Part shown: positions 17,178 to 24,397 of the stretch, piece by piece
Position numbering within the stretch: the first letter of the stretch is position 1
How the letters are laid out: every line of letters starts with the position of its first letter
Source: Streptomyces armeniacus
Lineage (GTDB): Bacteria; Actinomycetota; Actinomycetes; Streptomycetales; Streptomycetaceae
Assembly: GCF_003355155.1 (NCBI RefSeq)
Contig: NZ_CP031320.1
Span: forward strand, 4,455,367-4,519,366
Length of the DNA: 64,000 bases
Reading direction: 5' to 3'
Made by a program: the position numbers and the translations under genes
Notes under the pieces: model-generated
What the model saw: the letters and a program-made list of their open reading frames with translations, nothing else
Told to the model about the DNA's origin: nothing
Databases searched by the model: none

Positions 17178-18350
17178 CTACGCCGTACGCGGCAGCACGT
17201 CGGCCACCACACAGCTGACGTTATCCGGACCGCCGAAGCGGTGCGCGGCGGCGACCAGTTCGCGTACGGCCCGGTCGGGCTCGCCGGCCGCGGCGAGCAC
17301 GTCGCGCAGGTCACCGCCCGGTACGACGGCGGACAGGCCGTCGGAGCAGAGCAGGTAGCGGTCACCGGGCCGTACGTCGTGCAGCCGCACGTCCGCGTCC
17401 ACCTCCGGGCCGCCCGCCAACGACCGCGCCAGCAGCGACCGCTGCGGGTGCGAGGCCGCCTCCTCGGGGCTCAGCCGGCCCTCGTCGACGCGCGCCTGCA
17501 CCACCGTGTGGTCGTGCGTGATCTGCCGGAGCCCGCCGTCACGCAGGACGTACGCGCGCGAGTCCCCGATGTGGACGAGTGCCAGCTGCGAGCCGGTCCA
17601 CAGCATGGCGGTCAGGGTCGTACCGGACTCGGCGGGCAGCGCGTCCCGGGCCGCGTTGTGGACCGCCGCGTTGGCGCGGGCGACGGCGTCCTCCAGCACG
17701 TTGAGGAGGTCGCCGGCCGGGACGCTCCCGAGGCCGGAACCGGAACCGGAATCGGGACCGGAATGGGAACCGGGACCGGGTCCGGAGCTCGAACCGGAAC
17801 CCGGTCCGGCCGTCTCCAGCTCCCGTTTCAGCACCTCGATGGCGGCCGCGCTGGCCGGTGCGCCCGCGCCGCCGTAGCCGTCGGCCACGGCGAACAGCCG
17901 CGAACCGGCGTACGCCGCGTCCTGGTTGCCGTCGCGGACCAGCCCGGCGTCGGACAGTGCGGCGTAGCGGATCTCCGGCGGCGGCGTACGAGTCTCGGAC
18001 ATCTCGGGTTCCTTCCCGGACAGCTGGTCGACGAGGAACGCGGCGAGGTCCCGCCGGGCGGCGGTGTCGGCCTCGACCCGCGACCAGAACGCGCGCACCT
18101 CGCGCGCCGCGTCCGGCCCCGGCAGCCCGCACACGTGCCGGATCTCCGCCAGCGGCATGCCGATCCTGCGCAGCCACGCCACCAGGCGGGCCCGCTCCAG
18201 CTGCGCGGGCGCGTAGAGCCGGTAGCCGGTCGCGGGGTCGACGCGGGCGGGCGGCAGCAGGCCGAGCTCGTCGTACAGCCGCAGGGCCTTCGGCGACAGG
18301 CGGGACGCCCGCGCGAAGGCCCCGATCGTCAGCAGCGCCGTACTCGCCAT
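17178..18350 (-). CDS. MerR-type DNA-binding domain fused to a PP2C protein phosphatase
   Basis: The 390-residue protein joins two modules. Residues 1-115 are a MerR regulator: LTIGAFARASRLSPKALRLY, the wing GYRLYAPAQLERARLV, and a helical dimerisation segment. From about residue 120 it is a Ser/Thr phosphatase of the PPM/PP2C family: RDGNQDAAYAG, LFAVADGYGG (metal Asp), a GDSRAYVL motif, LLCSDGLS and GPDNVSCVV. A Gly/Ser/Pro spacer (about residues 177-207) interrupts the phosphatase between strand motifs and is encoded by short repeats. Metal ligands look intact, so it is probably an active phosphatase. It may act as a regulator whose DNA binding is linked to dephosphorylation. It diverges from the AhpD-like gene. 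Confidence 0.88.
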   Translation of the reverse strand: MASTALLTIGAFARASRLSPKALRLYDELGLLPPARVDPATGYRLYAPAQLERARLVAWLRRIGMPLAEIRHVCGLPGPDAAREVRAFWSRVEADTAARRDLAAFLVDQLSGKEPEMSETRTPPPEIRYAALSDAGLVRDGNQDAAYAGSRLFAVADGYGGAGAPASAAAIEVLKRELETAGPGSGSSSGPGPGSHSGPDSGSGSGLGSVPAGDLLNVLEDAVARANAAVHNAARDALPAESGTTLTAMLWTGSQLALVHIGDSRAYVLRDGGLRQITHDHTVVQARVDEGRLSPEEAASHPQRSLLARSLAGGPEVDADVRLHDVRPGDRYLLCSDGLSAVVPGGDLRDVLAAAGEPDRAVRELVAAAHRFGGPDNVSCVVADVLPRTA

Positions 18351-18472
18351 GCCCGCTCCCTCCCCGCTCCCTCTTCCCCGCTCCGGATTCCCCGTTCCCC
18401 GTTCCCCGGCCGGGCGGTCGGCCCGGCACGGCCGATGCTGCGGCCTCCCCCAGGGACAAGGTCAACGCCCGC

Positions 18473-18499
18473 CGTCACACTCGCCCGCCGCCGTACGTC
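18473..18499 (+). promoter_or_regulatory. candidate ECF41-type promoter for the AhpD-like gene
   Basis: CGTCACA (18473-18479), a 16-base spacer and CGTC (18496-18499) match the known ECF41 promoter signature (TGTCACA/CGTC) with one mismatch, 70 bases before the ATG at 18570. An ECF41 sigma factor is encoded at 25333, and its own operon has a near-identical site. This is a sequence match only. Confidence 0.5.
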
Positions 18500-18569
18500 A
18501 GTGGAATGCCGGCGCAGGAGCGCGGCACCCAGGCAGGCCGTTCGACGGCCCAGGCAACAGGAGAACGTC

Positions 18570-19028
18570 ATGCAGGCACGTACACGAAACCCCGCGGTGG
18601 TCCTCCCCGGCATCACACAGCCCGTACTCGACCTGCTCAAGGTCGCGCGGGACGGCGGCGTACCCGGGCACACGCTGGAGCTCGTCCACCTGCGCGCCAG
18701 CCAGATCAACGGCTGCGGGTACTGCGTGGACGCGGGAGCGCGCAGCGCCAGGAAGGCGGGCGAGAGCGAGGAGCGGCTGTTCGCGGTGGCGGCCTGGCGC
18801 GAGGCGCCGTACTTCACCGACGCCGAACGCGCCGCGCTGGCGCTCACCGAGGCCGCGACCCGGCTCAGCGACCGCGCGGACCCGGTGCCGGACGAGGTCT
18901 GGGACGAGGCCGCGCGGCACTACGACGAGCGGGGGCTGGCGGCGCTGACGCTGATGATCGGCGTGACGAACCTCTTCAACCGGTTCAACGTGACCACTCG
19001 GCAGCCCGCGGGGGCGGCCGACTGGTAA
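18570..19028 (+). CDS. carboxymuconolactone-decarboxylase/AhpD-family protein lacking the relay histidine
   Basis: The 152-residue protein has the all-helical CMD/AhpD fold. A CxxC pair is present in INGCGYCVDAGARSARKAGE, but the His that normally follows in C-x-x-C-x-x-x-H is replaced (CVDAGA instead of the usual CLDMH). In AhpD that His relays protons to the redox cysteines, so the peroxidase-type chemistry may be weakened or different. The rest (YFTDAERAALALTEAATRL, ALTLMIGVTNLFNRFNV) is typical. The ATG at 18570 follows AGGAGAA. CMD proteins are classical partners of ECF41 sigma factors, which fits the upstream promoter match. It is divergent from the MerR-PP2C gene. Confidence 0.88.
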   Translation: MQARTRNPAVVLPGITQPVLDLLKVARDGGVPGHTLELVHLRASQINGCGYCVDAGARSARKAGESEERLFAVAAWREAPYFTDAERAALALTEAATRLSDRADPVPDEVWDEAARHYDERGLAALTLMIGVTNLFNRFNVTTRQPAGAADW

Positions 19029-19059
19029 GCCGGGGCCGCCGGGCGGGGCTGCTCAGGAC

Positions 19060-19150
19060 GGCTCCGGCAGGTCCGGCAGGTCCGGCAGGTCCTTGGCAGG
19101 TCCGGCAGGCTCAGGACCGCTCCGGCAGGCTCAGGACCGCTCCGGCAGGC
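19060..19150. repeat. short tandem repeats between convergent genes
   Basis: Three copies of GGTCCGGCAG are followed by three copies of an 18-20-base unit (CTCAGGACCGCTCCGGCAGG). The last copies reach the end of the neighbouring zinc-ribbon gene, whose final codons (ELPERS) and stop derive from the repeat. Confidence 0.7.
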
Positions 19151-19513
19151 TCAGGACCGCTCCGGCAACTCCGGCCGTACGAGTGCCGTGGCGAACGGCT
19201 CGCCGGTGACCCGGGCGTACGCCATCCGTTCGCGCACCTCGCCCAGGGTGCGCGGGCGGTAACCCGGGCCGTCGCAGCAGCTCTTGTGGAACCGGACGCC
19301 CGCGTGCAGCAGCACCGACAGCACCCGCCACGCCTCCGTGTCCCGGCGCTTCGGCGGCGCGAAAGCGGAACCGACATGGACCATCGCACGCGCACACCGC
19401 GGACACCGCCGCTCCGCGGACTCGCCCGCGCGCGGCACACCGATCCGCGGGTGCGGCTGCTTGTACGAGGCCCGGCAGGGCAGGCAGACGAACGAGGTCT
19501 TCGCGTGCGGCAT
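19151..19513 (-). CDS. small zinc-ribbon protein
   Basis: The 120-residue soluble protein has two Cys pairs, FVCLPCRASYK near the N-terminus and RRCPRCARAM at about residue 36, forming a likely zinc ribbon. A conserved-looking tail follows: FHKSCCDGPGYRPRTLGEV, with two more Cys. It resembles short conserved proteins of Streptomyces without assigned function. The ATG at 19513 is the start. The 3' end runs into a tandem repeat, so the last residues are probably variable between strains. The convergent neighbour is the AhpD-like gene; the amidohydrolase gene lies upstream on the same strand. Confidence 0.7.
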   Translation of the reverse strand: MPHAKTSFVCLPCRASYKQPHPRIGVPRAGESAERRCPRCARAMVHVGSAFAPPKRRDTEAWRVLSVLLHAGVRFHKSCCDGPGYRPRTLGEVRERMAYARVTGEPFATALVRPELPERS

Positions 19514-19575
19514 ACGGCCAGACTAGGGCCGGGGACCGCGCCGCCTCCACGCTTTTCCGCACCGCAAGGTGCGTG

Positions 19576-20613
19576 CTACAGGCCGAACAGCCGCGCCGCG
19601 TTGTCGTGGCAGACGGCCCGCAGCCACGCCGTACCCAGGTCCGTGCGTTCCAGCGCGTGGAGCGCGTCGGCGTACGAGTACGGGATGTTGGGGAAGTCCG
19701 TGCCCAGCAGCACGCGGTCCCCGAGGTCCGCCAGCCGCGGCAGCGCACGGCGCGGGAACGGCGCGGCCTCCTCCACGAACGCCGTGAAGGCCATGGTGGT
19801 GTCCAGGGTGACCCGCTCGTACCGTTCGGCCAGCGCCAGGAACTCCTCGTACTCCGGCATCCCCAGGTGCGCGACCGTCAGCGGCAGCCGCGGATACCGC
19901 GCCAGCAGCGCCGCCACCGGGCCGGGCCCCGTGAACGGCCCGGGCACCGGCCCCGACCCGCAGTGCGTCACGACGGGCACGCCCGCCTCGGTCAGCAGCG
20001 CCCACACGCCGTCCAGCAGCGGGTCGTTGGGGTCGTACGCGCCGACCTGGAGGTGGCACTTGAACACCCGCGCGCCCTGCTCCAGCGCGCGCCGTACGTC
20101 GTCGAGCGCGCTCGGCTCCGCGTAGAACGTCGCCGTGTGCAGGCAGTCGGGGGTGCGGGCGGCGAACTCGGCGGCCCAGTCGTTCAGCGAACGCGCCATG
20201 CCGGGCTTGTGCGGATAGAGCATGGACGTGAACGCCCGTACGCCGAAGCCGCGCAGCGTCTCCAGCCGCTGCCGCTCCTCGTGCCGGTACGTGATCGGCC
20301 AGTGACGGCCGACGAGCGGCCCGGCGGCGTCGAAGTACGCCCACACCTTGGCGAGCAGGCGCTGCGGCATGAAGTGGGTGTGGACGTCGACGAGTCGGGA
20401 CAGCCCGAGGGAACGGCGGAAGGCGGCGACGTCGGCGCGCTCGTCGCGTGCGGCGCGCTCGTCGCGTGCGGCGCGCTCGTCGCGTGCGGTGCGTGCGGTG
20501 CGGTGGGGGTGTACGGCGCCTTCGTCGCGTACGGCGTCCCCGTCGCGTACGGCGTCGGCGCTCTCGCCCGCGTCCGCTGCGGCGGTGTTCTCCCCAGGTA
20601 CGGACCTCGGCAC
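19576..20613 (-). CDS. amidohydrolase-2 family metal-dependent hydrolase
   Basis: The 345-residue protein has the TIM-barrel amidohydrolase-related fold (ACMSD/isoprenylcysteine-carboxylate type). Seen are the metal-binding HxH in VDVHTHF (about residue 77), FKCHLQVG, VVTHCGSG, VAHLGMPEYEEF and the terminal Asp in VLLGTDFPN. These support hydrolysis or decarboxylation of a small carboxylated or cyclic substrate, not identifiable here. The GTG at 20613 is favoured by a strong GGAGGAGG five bases upstream. As a result the first 65 residues are low complexity, including three ARDER repeats encoded by a 15-base tandem repeat (20432-20485). Expression as part of an operon is not obvious. Confidence 0.88.
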   Translation of the reverse strand: MPRSVPGENTAAADAGESADAVRDGDAVRDEGAVHPHRTARTARDERAARDERAARDERADVAAFRRSLGLSRLVDVHTHFMPQRLLAKVWAYFDAAGPLVGRHWPITYRHEERQRLETLRGFGVRAFTSMLYPHKPGMARSLNDWAAEFAARTPDCLHTATFYAEPSALDDVRRALEQGARVFKCHLQVGAYDPNDPLLDGVWALLTEAGVPVVTHCGSGPVPGPFTGPGPVAALLARYPRLPLTVAHLGMPEYEEFLALAERYERVTLDTTMAFTAFVEEAAPFPRRALPRLADLGDRVLLGTDFPNIPYSYADALHALERTDLGTAWLRAVCHDNAARLFGL

Positions 20614-20956
20614 CCGGACCTCCTCCCGTTCACCGCGCCGCCACCCTGCCCACCCGGCCGGTGCGCGCGGCGCCTACGGGCCAGGGTGGCACGGCCGCAC
20701 CACGCCTCCGTCCGCACGCCCTCTCGACGGCGCCCGCCACCAATCCCAGCCCGTCGGCACGCCCTCTCGACGGCCCAAGCCACCACTCCCAGCCCGTCCG
20801 GCGATTGAGGACGGCCCTCAGCCACAACGGGCCCGAACCCGGCCGACTACGGTCCAGGCATCGGACCCTGTGCCGCCGCGTGGCCGCCCCGGACCGTCCT
20901 CAAACGCCGGACGGGCTTGACGGGACAAGGCCCGCTCCCGGCTGCGGGCGGCGCGG
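20614..20956. repeat. gene-free interval carrying a palindromic repeat element
   Basis: No gene is seen here. The core is an inverted-repeat element at 20789-20918: the left arm AGCCCGTCCGGCGATTGAGG and the right arm CCTCAAACGCCGGACGGGCT pair at all but one of 22 positions around an 83-base middle. The same element recurs at 55083-55203. Two direct copies of CACGCCCTCTCGACGGC (20717 and 20758) lie to its left. Elements with these arms are common between genes in Streptomyces genomes; a role as transcription terminator is plausible. Confidence 0.75.
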
Positions 20957-21661
20957 CTACTCCGGGCGCCGCGCCAGTACGTACGCCCTGCGGGTCTCGG
21001 CCTCCGCCGGGTAGCTCGCGCGTTCCAGCTGCGCCTCGACGGCGAAGCCCGCGGTCGTCAGCGTCTCGGCGACACGCTCCGGTTCGAGGAACCGGAAGTC
21101 GACGTCCACACCGTGCCCCCACCACTCGTCGAGGTGCCGCACCTCGGTCCCGGCGTGGAACGCCAGCAGCAGCAGTCCGCCGGGCCGCAGCACCCTGCGC
21201 ATCTCGTCGAACGCCGGGCGCAGCCCGTCCGCTTCGAGGTGGATGACGGAGTAGAACGCGACGGCCGCGGCGAACTCGCCGTCCGCCGCCGGGAGTTCCC
21301 GCAGGTCGCCGACGCGGAACTCGACGCGCGGGTAGCTGCGGCGGCCGACCTCAACCATCTCCGGCGAGAGGTCGATCCCGACCGCCCGCACACCGCCGTG
21401 GCCGGCGAGCCAGTCCGCGACATGTCCGGGTCCGCACCCGAGGTCGGCGACGAGCCGCACGGCCGCGTCGCCCGCCCCTTCCTGCGCGCCCTGCACGCCC
21501 TGCACGCCCTGCACGCCCTGCACGCTCTGCTCGAGCAGCGCCGCGAGCAGCGCGCGGTCCAGCGGTTTCGCGGCGAGCTCGTCGCCCAGGCGTGCCGCGT
21601 ACTCCTCGGCGACCGCGTCGTAACTCTCCCGCGTCCGCCGCCCGTTCCCGGTGTCCGTCAT
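20957..21661 (-). CDS. SAM-dependent methyltransferase (class I)
   Basis: The protein (234 residues from the ATG at 21661) has a Rossmann-fold methyltransferase core: motif I VADLGCGPGHVADWLA, the acidic residue of motif II in AVGIDLSPEMVEVGR, VGDLRELPAADGEFA, and LRPGGLLLLAF. The short N-terminal helix YDAVAEEYAARL is typical of ubiquinone/UbiE-like small-molecule methyltransferases. Four VQG units lie before motif I, encoded by a 9-base tandem repeat at about 21487-21525. A GTG at 21676 is an alternative start; neither has a convincing ribosome-binding site. Substrate unknown. Confidence 0.88.
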   Translation of the reverse strand: MTDTGNGRRTRESYDAVAEEYAARLGDELAAKPLDRALLAALLEQSVQGVQGVQGVQGAQEGAGDAAVRLVADLGCGPGHVADWLAGHGGVRAVGIDLSPEMVEVGRRSYPRVEFRVGDLRELPAADGEFAAAVAFYSVIHLEADGLRPAFDEMRRVLRPGGLLLLAFHAGTEVRHLDEWWGHGVDVDFRFLEPERVAETLTTAGFAVEAQLERASYPAEAETRRAYVLARRPE

Positions 21662-21712
21662 GCCGCAGTGTGGCACGCGCCGTCGGTCACCCCCCGTCCG
21701 GCAACCCCTCTG

Positions 21713-22291
21713 TCACCCGCGCTCCGCCAGCGCGCGCAGGGCCCGTTCAAGACGGGCCTGCCTGCCCTCCGGCGTACGGGCCTGGAGCAGCGGCAGGATC
21801 AACTGGTACCGGCCGGTCTTGTCCAGCGCCTCGTACGCCTCCCTGGCCGCGGGGTCCGCCTCGAGCGCCGCGGCGAGGTCGGGTGGCGTCACCGCCGTCT
21901 TCTGCGACGCGTACGCCCGCTCCCAGCGCCCGTCCTCCTGCGCCTTGCGCACCTCGGCCAGCCCCGGCTCGCGCATGCGCCCGGCGGCGGTGAGCTCGGC
22001 GACCTTGTCGACGTTCACCTGGGACCACAGGCTGCCGGGGCGGCGGGGGACGTACTTCTGGAGGTAGTACCGCTCGTCGAAGGCGCGCCGCTGGCCGGAG
22101 ATCCAGCCGTAGCACAGGCCGGTGTCGACGAGCTCGTCCTCGGTGACCGATGGGATGCCGGACTTCTTCTTGGCCATCCTGATCCACACGCCCTCGTGGC
22201 GCGTGTGGTGCTCGGCCAGCCAGCTCTCGAACGCCGCGGCGTCCGGGAAGGCGATGACCTCGACCCCGTCCAGCTCATCCAGCTCGCCCAT
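21713..22291 (-). CDS. YdeI/OmpD-associated-family protein
   Basis: The 192-residue protein has the arrangement of bacterial YdeI-like proteins: an N-terminal segment (FESWLAEHHTRHEGVWIRMAK), the central CYGWISGQRRAFDERYYLQ with YVPRRPGSLWSQVN, and a C-terminal helix pair ending ALDKTGRYQLILPLLQARTPEGR. No catalytic residues are known for the family; some members are linked to resistance against cationic peptides, but that cannot be inferred here. The ATG at 22291 follows TGAGG; the open frame to 22507 is not coding. A methyltransferase gene follows on the same strand after 51 bases. Confidence 0.85.
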   Translation of the reverse strand: MGELDELDGVEVIAFPDAAAFESWLAEHHTRHEGVWIRMAKKKSGIPSVTEDELVDTGLCYGWISGQRRAFDERYYLQKYVPRRPGSLWSQVNVDKVAELTAAGRMREPGLAEVRKAQEDGRWERAYASQKTAVTPPDLAAALEADPAAREAYEALDKTGRYQLILPLLQARTPEGRQARLERALRALAERG

Positions 22292-22400
22292 ACGCCTCAG
22301 GCTAGCCGCGCCGGAGGGCGTACGCCGTGCGCGCGCAGGGCCGTTACGGCTCGGGCAGTTCGATGTGCACGCGGCCCGGCGCGCCAACGTATCCCGCGGC

Positions 22401-23375
22401 TCACCCGTGGCGGCGGAACCAGCGGCGCTTGCGCGGGCGCGCACCGGGCCCGTCCCCGGCACCGTAACCGTCCGCGGCGTCCTCGCCCTCGCCCTCCTCG
22501 TCATCAAACAGGAAGTACGTGACCGGCCCGGAGAGCCGGGACGCGGGGCCCGTCTCCGGGGCCGCGGTGACGAACACCAGCCGCCGCCCCCGGCTGGGCG
22601 ACTCGATCGGCACCACGCGGGTGCGGTGCAGCAGTCCGCCCTCGCTGATCATCCCGTGCCGCTCGTAGAGGCCGACCAGTACGAGGCCCATCCGGCGCTC
22701 CAGTTCCTCGCCGTCCCGCTCGTCCGCCTGGTTCACCTGCGACCGTACGGTGAGCCCCGCACGGTCCTGCCAGGCGCAGGCCAGATCGACCAGCTGGTCG
22801 GCCTCCTCCTGGCTGGTCGGCGTTTCCCGCCAGAGGATCAGGACGTGCTCCAGCTTCTCGGTGAACGGGTTGGCGGGCATCCCGCGCGGGCGCCCTGTCG
22901 GCAGCACCGGCACGCCCAGCTCGCCGCCGCAGCTCTCGTACGGGCAGCTGCGGTCCCGCGGGTCGAGGCAGTCGCGGCACAGGGAGTAGCGGCAGGCCTG
23001 GCACTGCAGGCCGACGGGGTTGGACACCACGAAGTTCTCGGGCTCGACGGGGACATGGCCCGAGTACCAGAACCGCGCGCAGCCGGCGCACTCCGTCGCC
23101 ACGGGCGCGAAGTACGGGCTCCCGTGCTGCTCCGGGGTCACCGGCTCGACGACGTCCGGGTCGGGCGTACCGCGCTGCCCGGCGTGCAGGAGCATCAGCG
23201 CCCAGCGGTACGCCTCCGCGTCCCTGCCCTCCGTACGCAGGAACCGCAGGATCACGTCGAGCGCGGACCTGTAGCGGCGCTCGTGCCACAGCCGGTCGAC
23301 CTCGTCGGTCAGCTCGGGCTCGGGCAGCGGGTCGTGCCGCGCGGGAAAGTGGAACGCCTCGACATCGTGCCGCAC
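22401..23375 (-). CDS. Cys-rich zinc-binding protein of unknown function
   Basis: The 324-residue protein is not recognised. The N-terminal 90 residues are helical (LWHERRYRSALDVILRFLRT). A central domain (about residues 90-160) carries Cys pairs in ECAGCARFWYSGH, LQCQACRYSLCRDC and a final CPYESCGG, consistent with two or three zinc sites of ribbon or cross-brace type. The C-terminal part has predicted strands (RLVFVTAAPE, PVTYFLFDDE) and an acidic then basic tail. No signal peptide is seen. The GTG at 23375 follows a GGAGGGG run. It may be a protein-interaction or nucleic-acid-binding factor; that is inference. Confidence 0.7.
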   Translation of the reverse strand: MRHDVEAFHFPARHDPLPEPELTDEVDRLWHERRYRSALDVILRFLRTEGRDAEAYRWALMLLHAGQRGTPDPDVVEPVTPEQHGSPYFAPVATECAGCARFWYSGHVPVEPENFVVSNPVGLQCQACRYSLCRDCLDPRDRSCPYESCGGELGVPVLPTGRPRGMPANPFTEKLEHVLILWRETPTSQEEADQLVDLACAWQDRAGLTVRSQVNQADERDGEELERRMGLVLVGLYERHGMISEGGLLHRTRVVPIESPSRGRRLVFVTAAPETGPASRLSGPVTYFLFDDEEGEGEDAADGYGAGDGPGARPRKRRWFRRHG

Positions 23376-23403
23376 CCCTCATCACCCCTCCACGCACCGA
23401 CCC

Positions 23404-23455
23404 TCGTACGGGCCCCTCGTACGGGCCCTTCGTACGGGCCCCTCGTACGGGCCAC
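23404..23455. repeat. 13-base tandem repeat
   Basis: Four near-identical copies of a 13-base unit (CGTACGGGCCCCT) stand upstream of the Cys-rich gene. Each contains the palindromic core CGTACG. It lies in the divergent intergenic region 23376-23612. Confidence 0.75.
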
Positions 23456-23612
23456 GCACCCTAGCCCCGCCCCCTCGGGACGGGTCCCGGGCTCCCGAGC
23501 CGCGGCCGTCGGGCAGCCCTCGGGCAGCCAGCCGGTCAGCCGCCGTGCATCCGGGTCGACCGGGGCCGGCGCGGCGAGAGATCCTCGGTGCGCACCGGAC
23601 CGAGGAGACGTT

Positions 23613-24218
23613 TTGCTCACCACGTATCAGCGGCGGTTGCGGAAGCACTACCTCGCCGCTCCCGTCATGCCCGCACCGGAACCGTGGCAGCCGGTCGTGG
23701 AGTACGGAACCCCCGTCGGCGGGCTGCTCGGCATCGGCTTCGCCGTCCACGCCGAGAGCGGACACGACCTCGTCATGGTCGTCTCCCACGACGGTCACGG
23801 GCTGTTCGACGCGGTCACCGGCGAGAAGATCGCCCGCGACCGGGACCCCGACCCGGCGACCAGTACGCCCGACGCGCACCCCGACCTCACCTGCCCCGGG
23901 CTCGGGCCGGTCCAGGGCACCCGGGTGCGCATCGCGGGCCTGTTCGGCGGCGGTCTGCACAGCACCACGCCGGACGGCTGGGGCCTCGACGTCGTCAGCC
24001 CCGACTGGCCGCACCACCGCGTCTTCCTGTCCACGGACGGAGGGCTGCACAAAGGGCCGCCGGGAGAGAAGTGGTGGCACGTCTTCCACGCCGATTACTC
24101 CGAGCTCCGCGCAGCGGGCTTCTCCCCCTCCGGCCGCACCCTGGCGGTCGCGACCAGCAGCGACCTCACGCTCTGGACGCGCCCCAAGCCCCGGCACGGG
24201 CCCCGGCACGGCGCGTGA
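23613..24218 (+). CDS. conserved hypothetical protein (TTG start)
   Basis: A TTG at 23613, five bases after AGGAG, gives 201 residues beginning MLTTYQRRLRKHYLAAP. The body is rich in Gly, Asp and aromatic residues with predicted strands (GGLLGIGFAVH, DLVMVVSHDGHGLFDAVTGE) and ends GFSPSGRTLAVATSSDLTLW, which looks like a single WD40/beta-propeller blade. It has no membrane segment or signal peptide. No other in-frame start has a better ribosome-binding site. Family and function are not recognised; similar proteins occur as conserved hypotheticals in streptomycetes. Confidence 0.7.
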   Translation: MLTTYQRRLRKHYLAAPVMPAPEPWQPVVEYGTPVGGLLGIGFAVHAESGHDLVMVVSHDGHGLFDAVTGEKIARDRDPDPATSTPDAHPDLTCPGLGPVQGTRVRIAGLFGGGLHSTTPDGWGLDVVSPDWPHHRVFLSTDGGLHKGPPGEKWWHVFHADYSELRAAGFSPSGRTLAVATSSDLTLWTRPKPRHGPRHGA

Positions 24219-24333
24219 GGGGCGGGGCTCAGTCGCGGGCGCCCGCCGGGTTGGTGTCCTGGCCGAGGCAGGTGCCGTATCCCTCCGTGACCAGAGGGCC
24301 ATCGGCCCGTACGCGGCCGCCGTACGCGCCCGA

Positions 24334-24361
24334 TGTCACAGATCACGGAGCCTGTCTCGTC
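24334..24361 (+). promoter_or_regulatory. ECF41-type autoregulatory promoter
   Basis: TGTCACA (24334-24340), a 17-base spacer and CGTC (24358-24361) match the conserved ECF41 promoter elements. The site lies 36 bases before the start of the epimerase gene, which is coupled to an ECF41 sigma gene, so autoregulation is the natural reading. Confidence 0.7.
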
Positions 24362-24397
24362 CCGTGGGCGAGGGACGAGTCGGGTGTCGGGAAGGTG

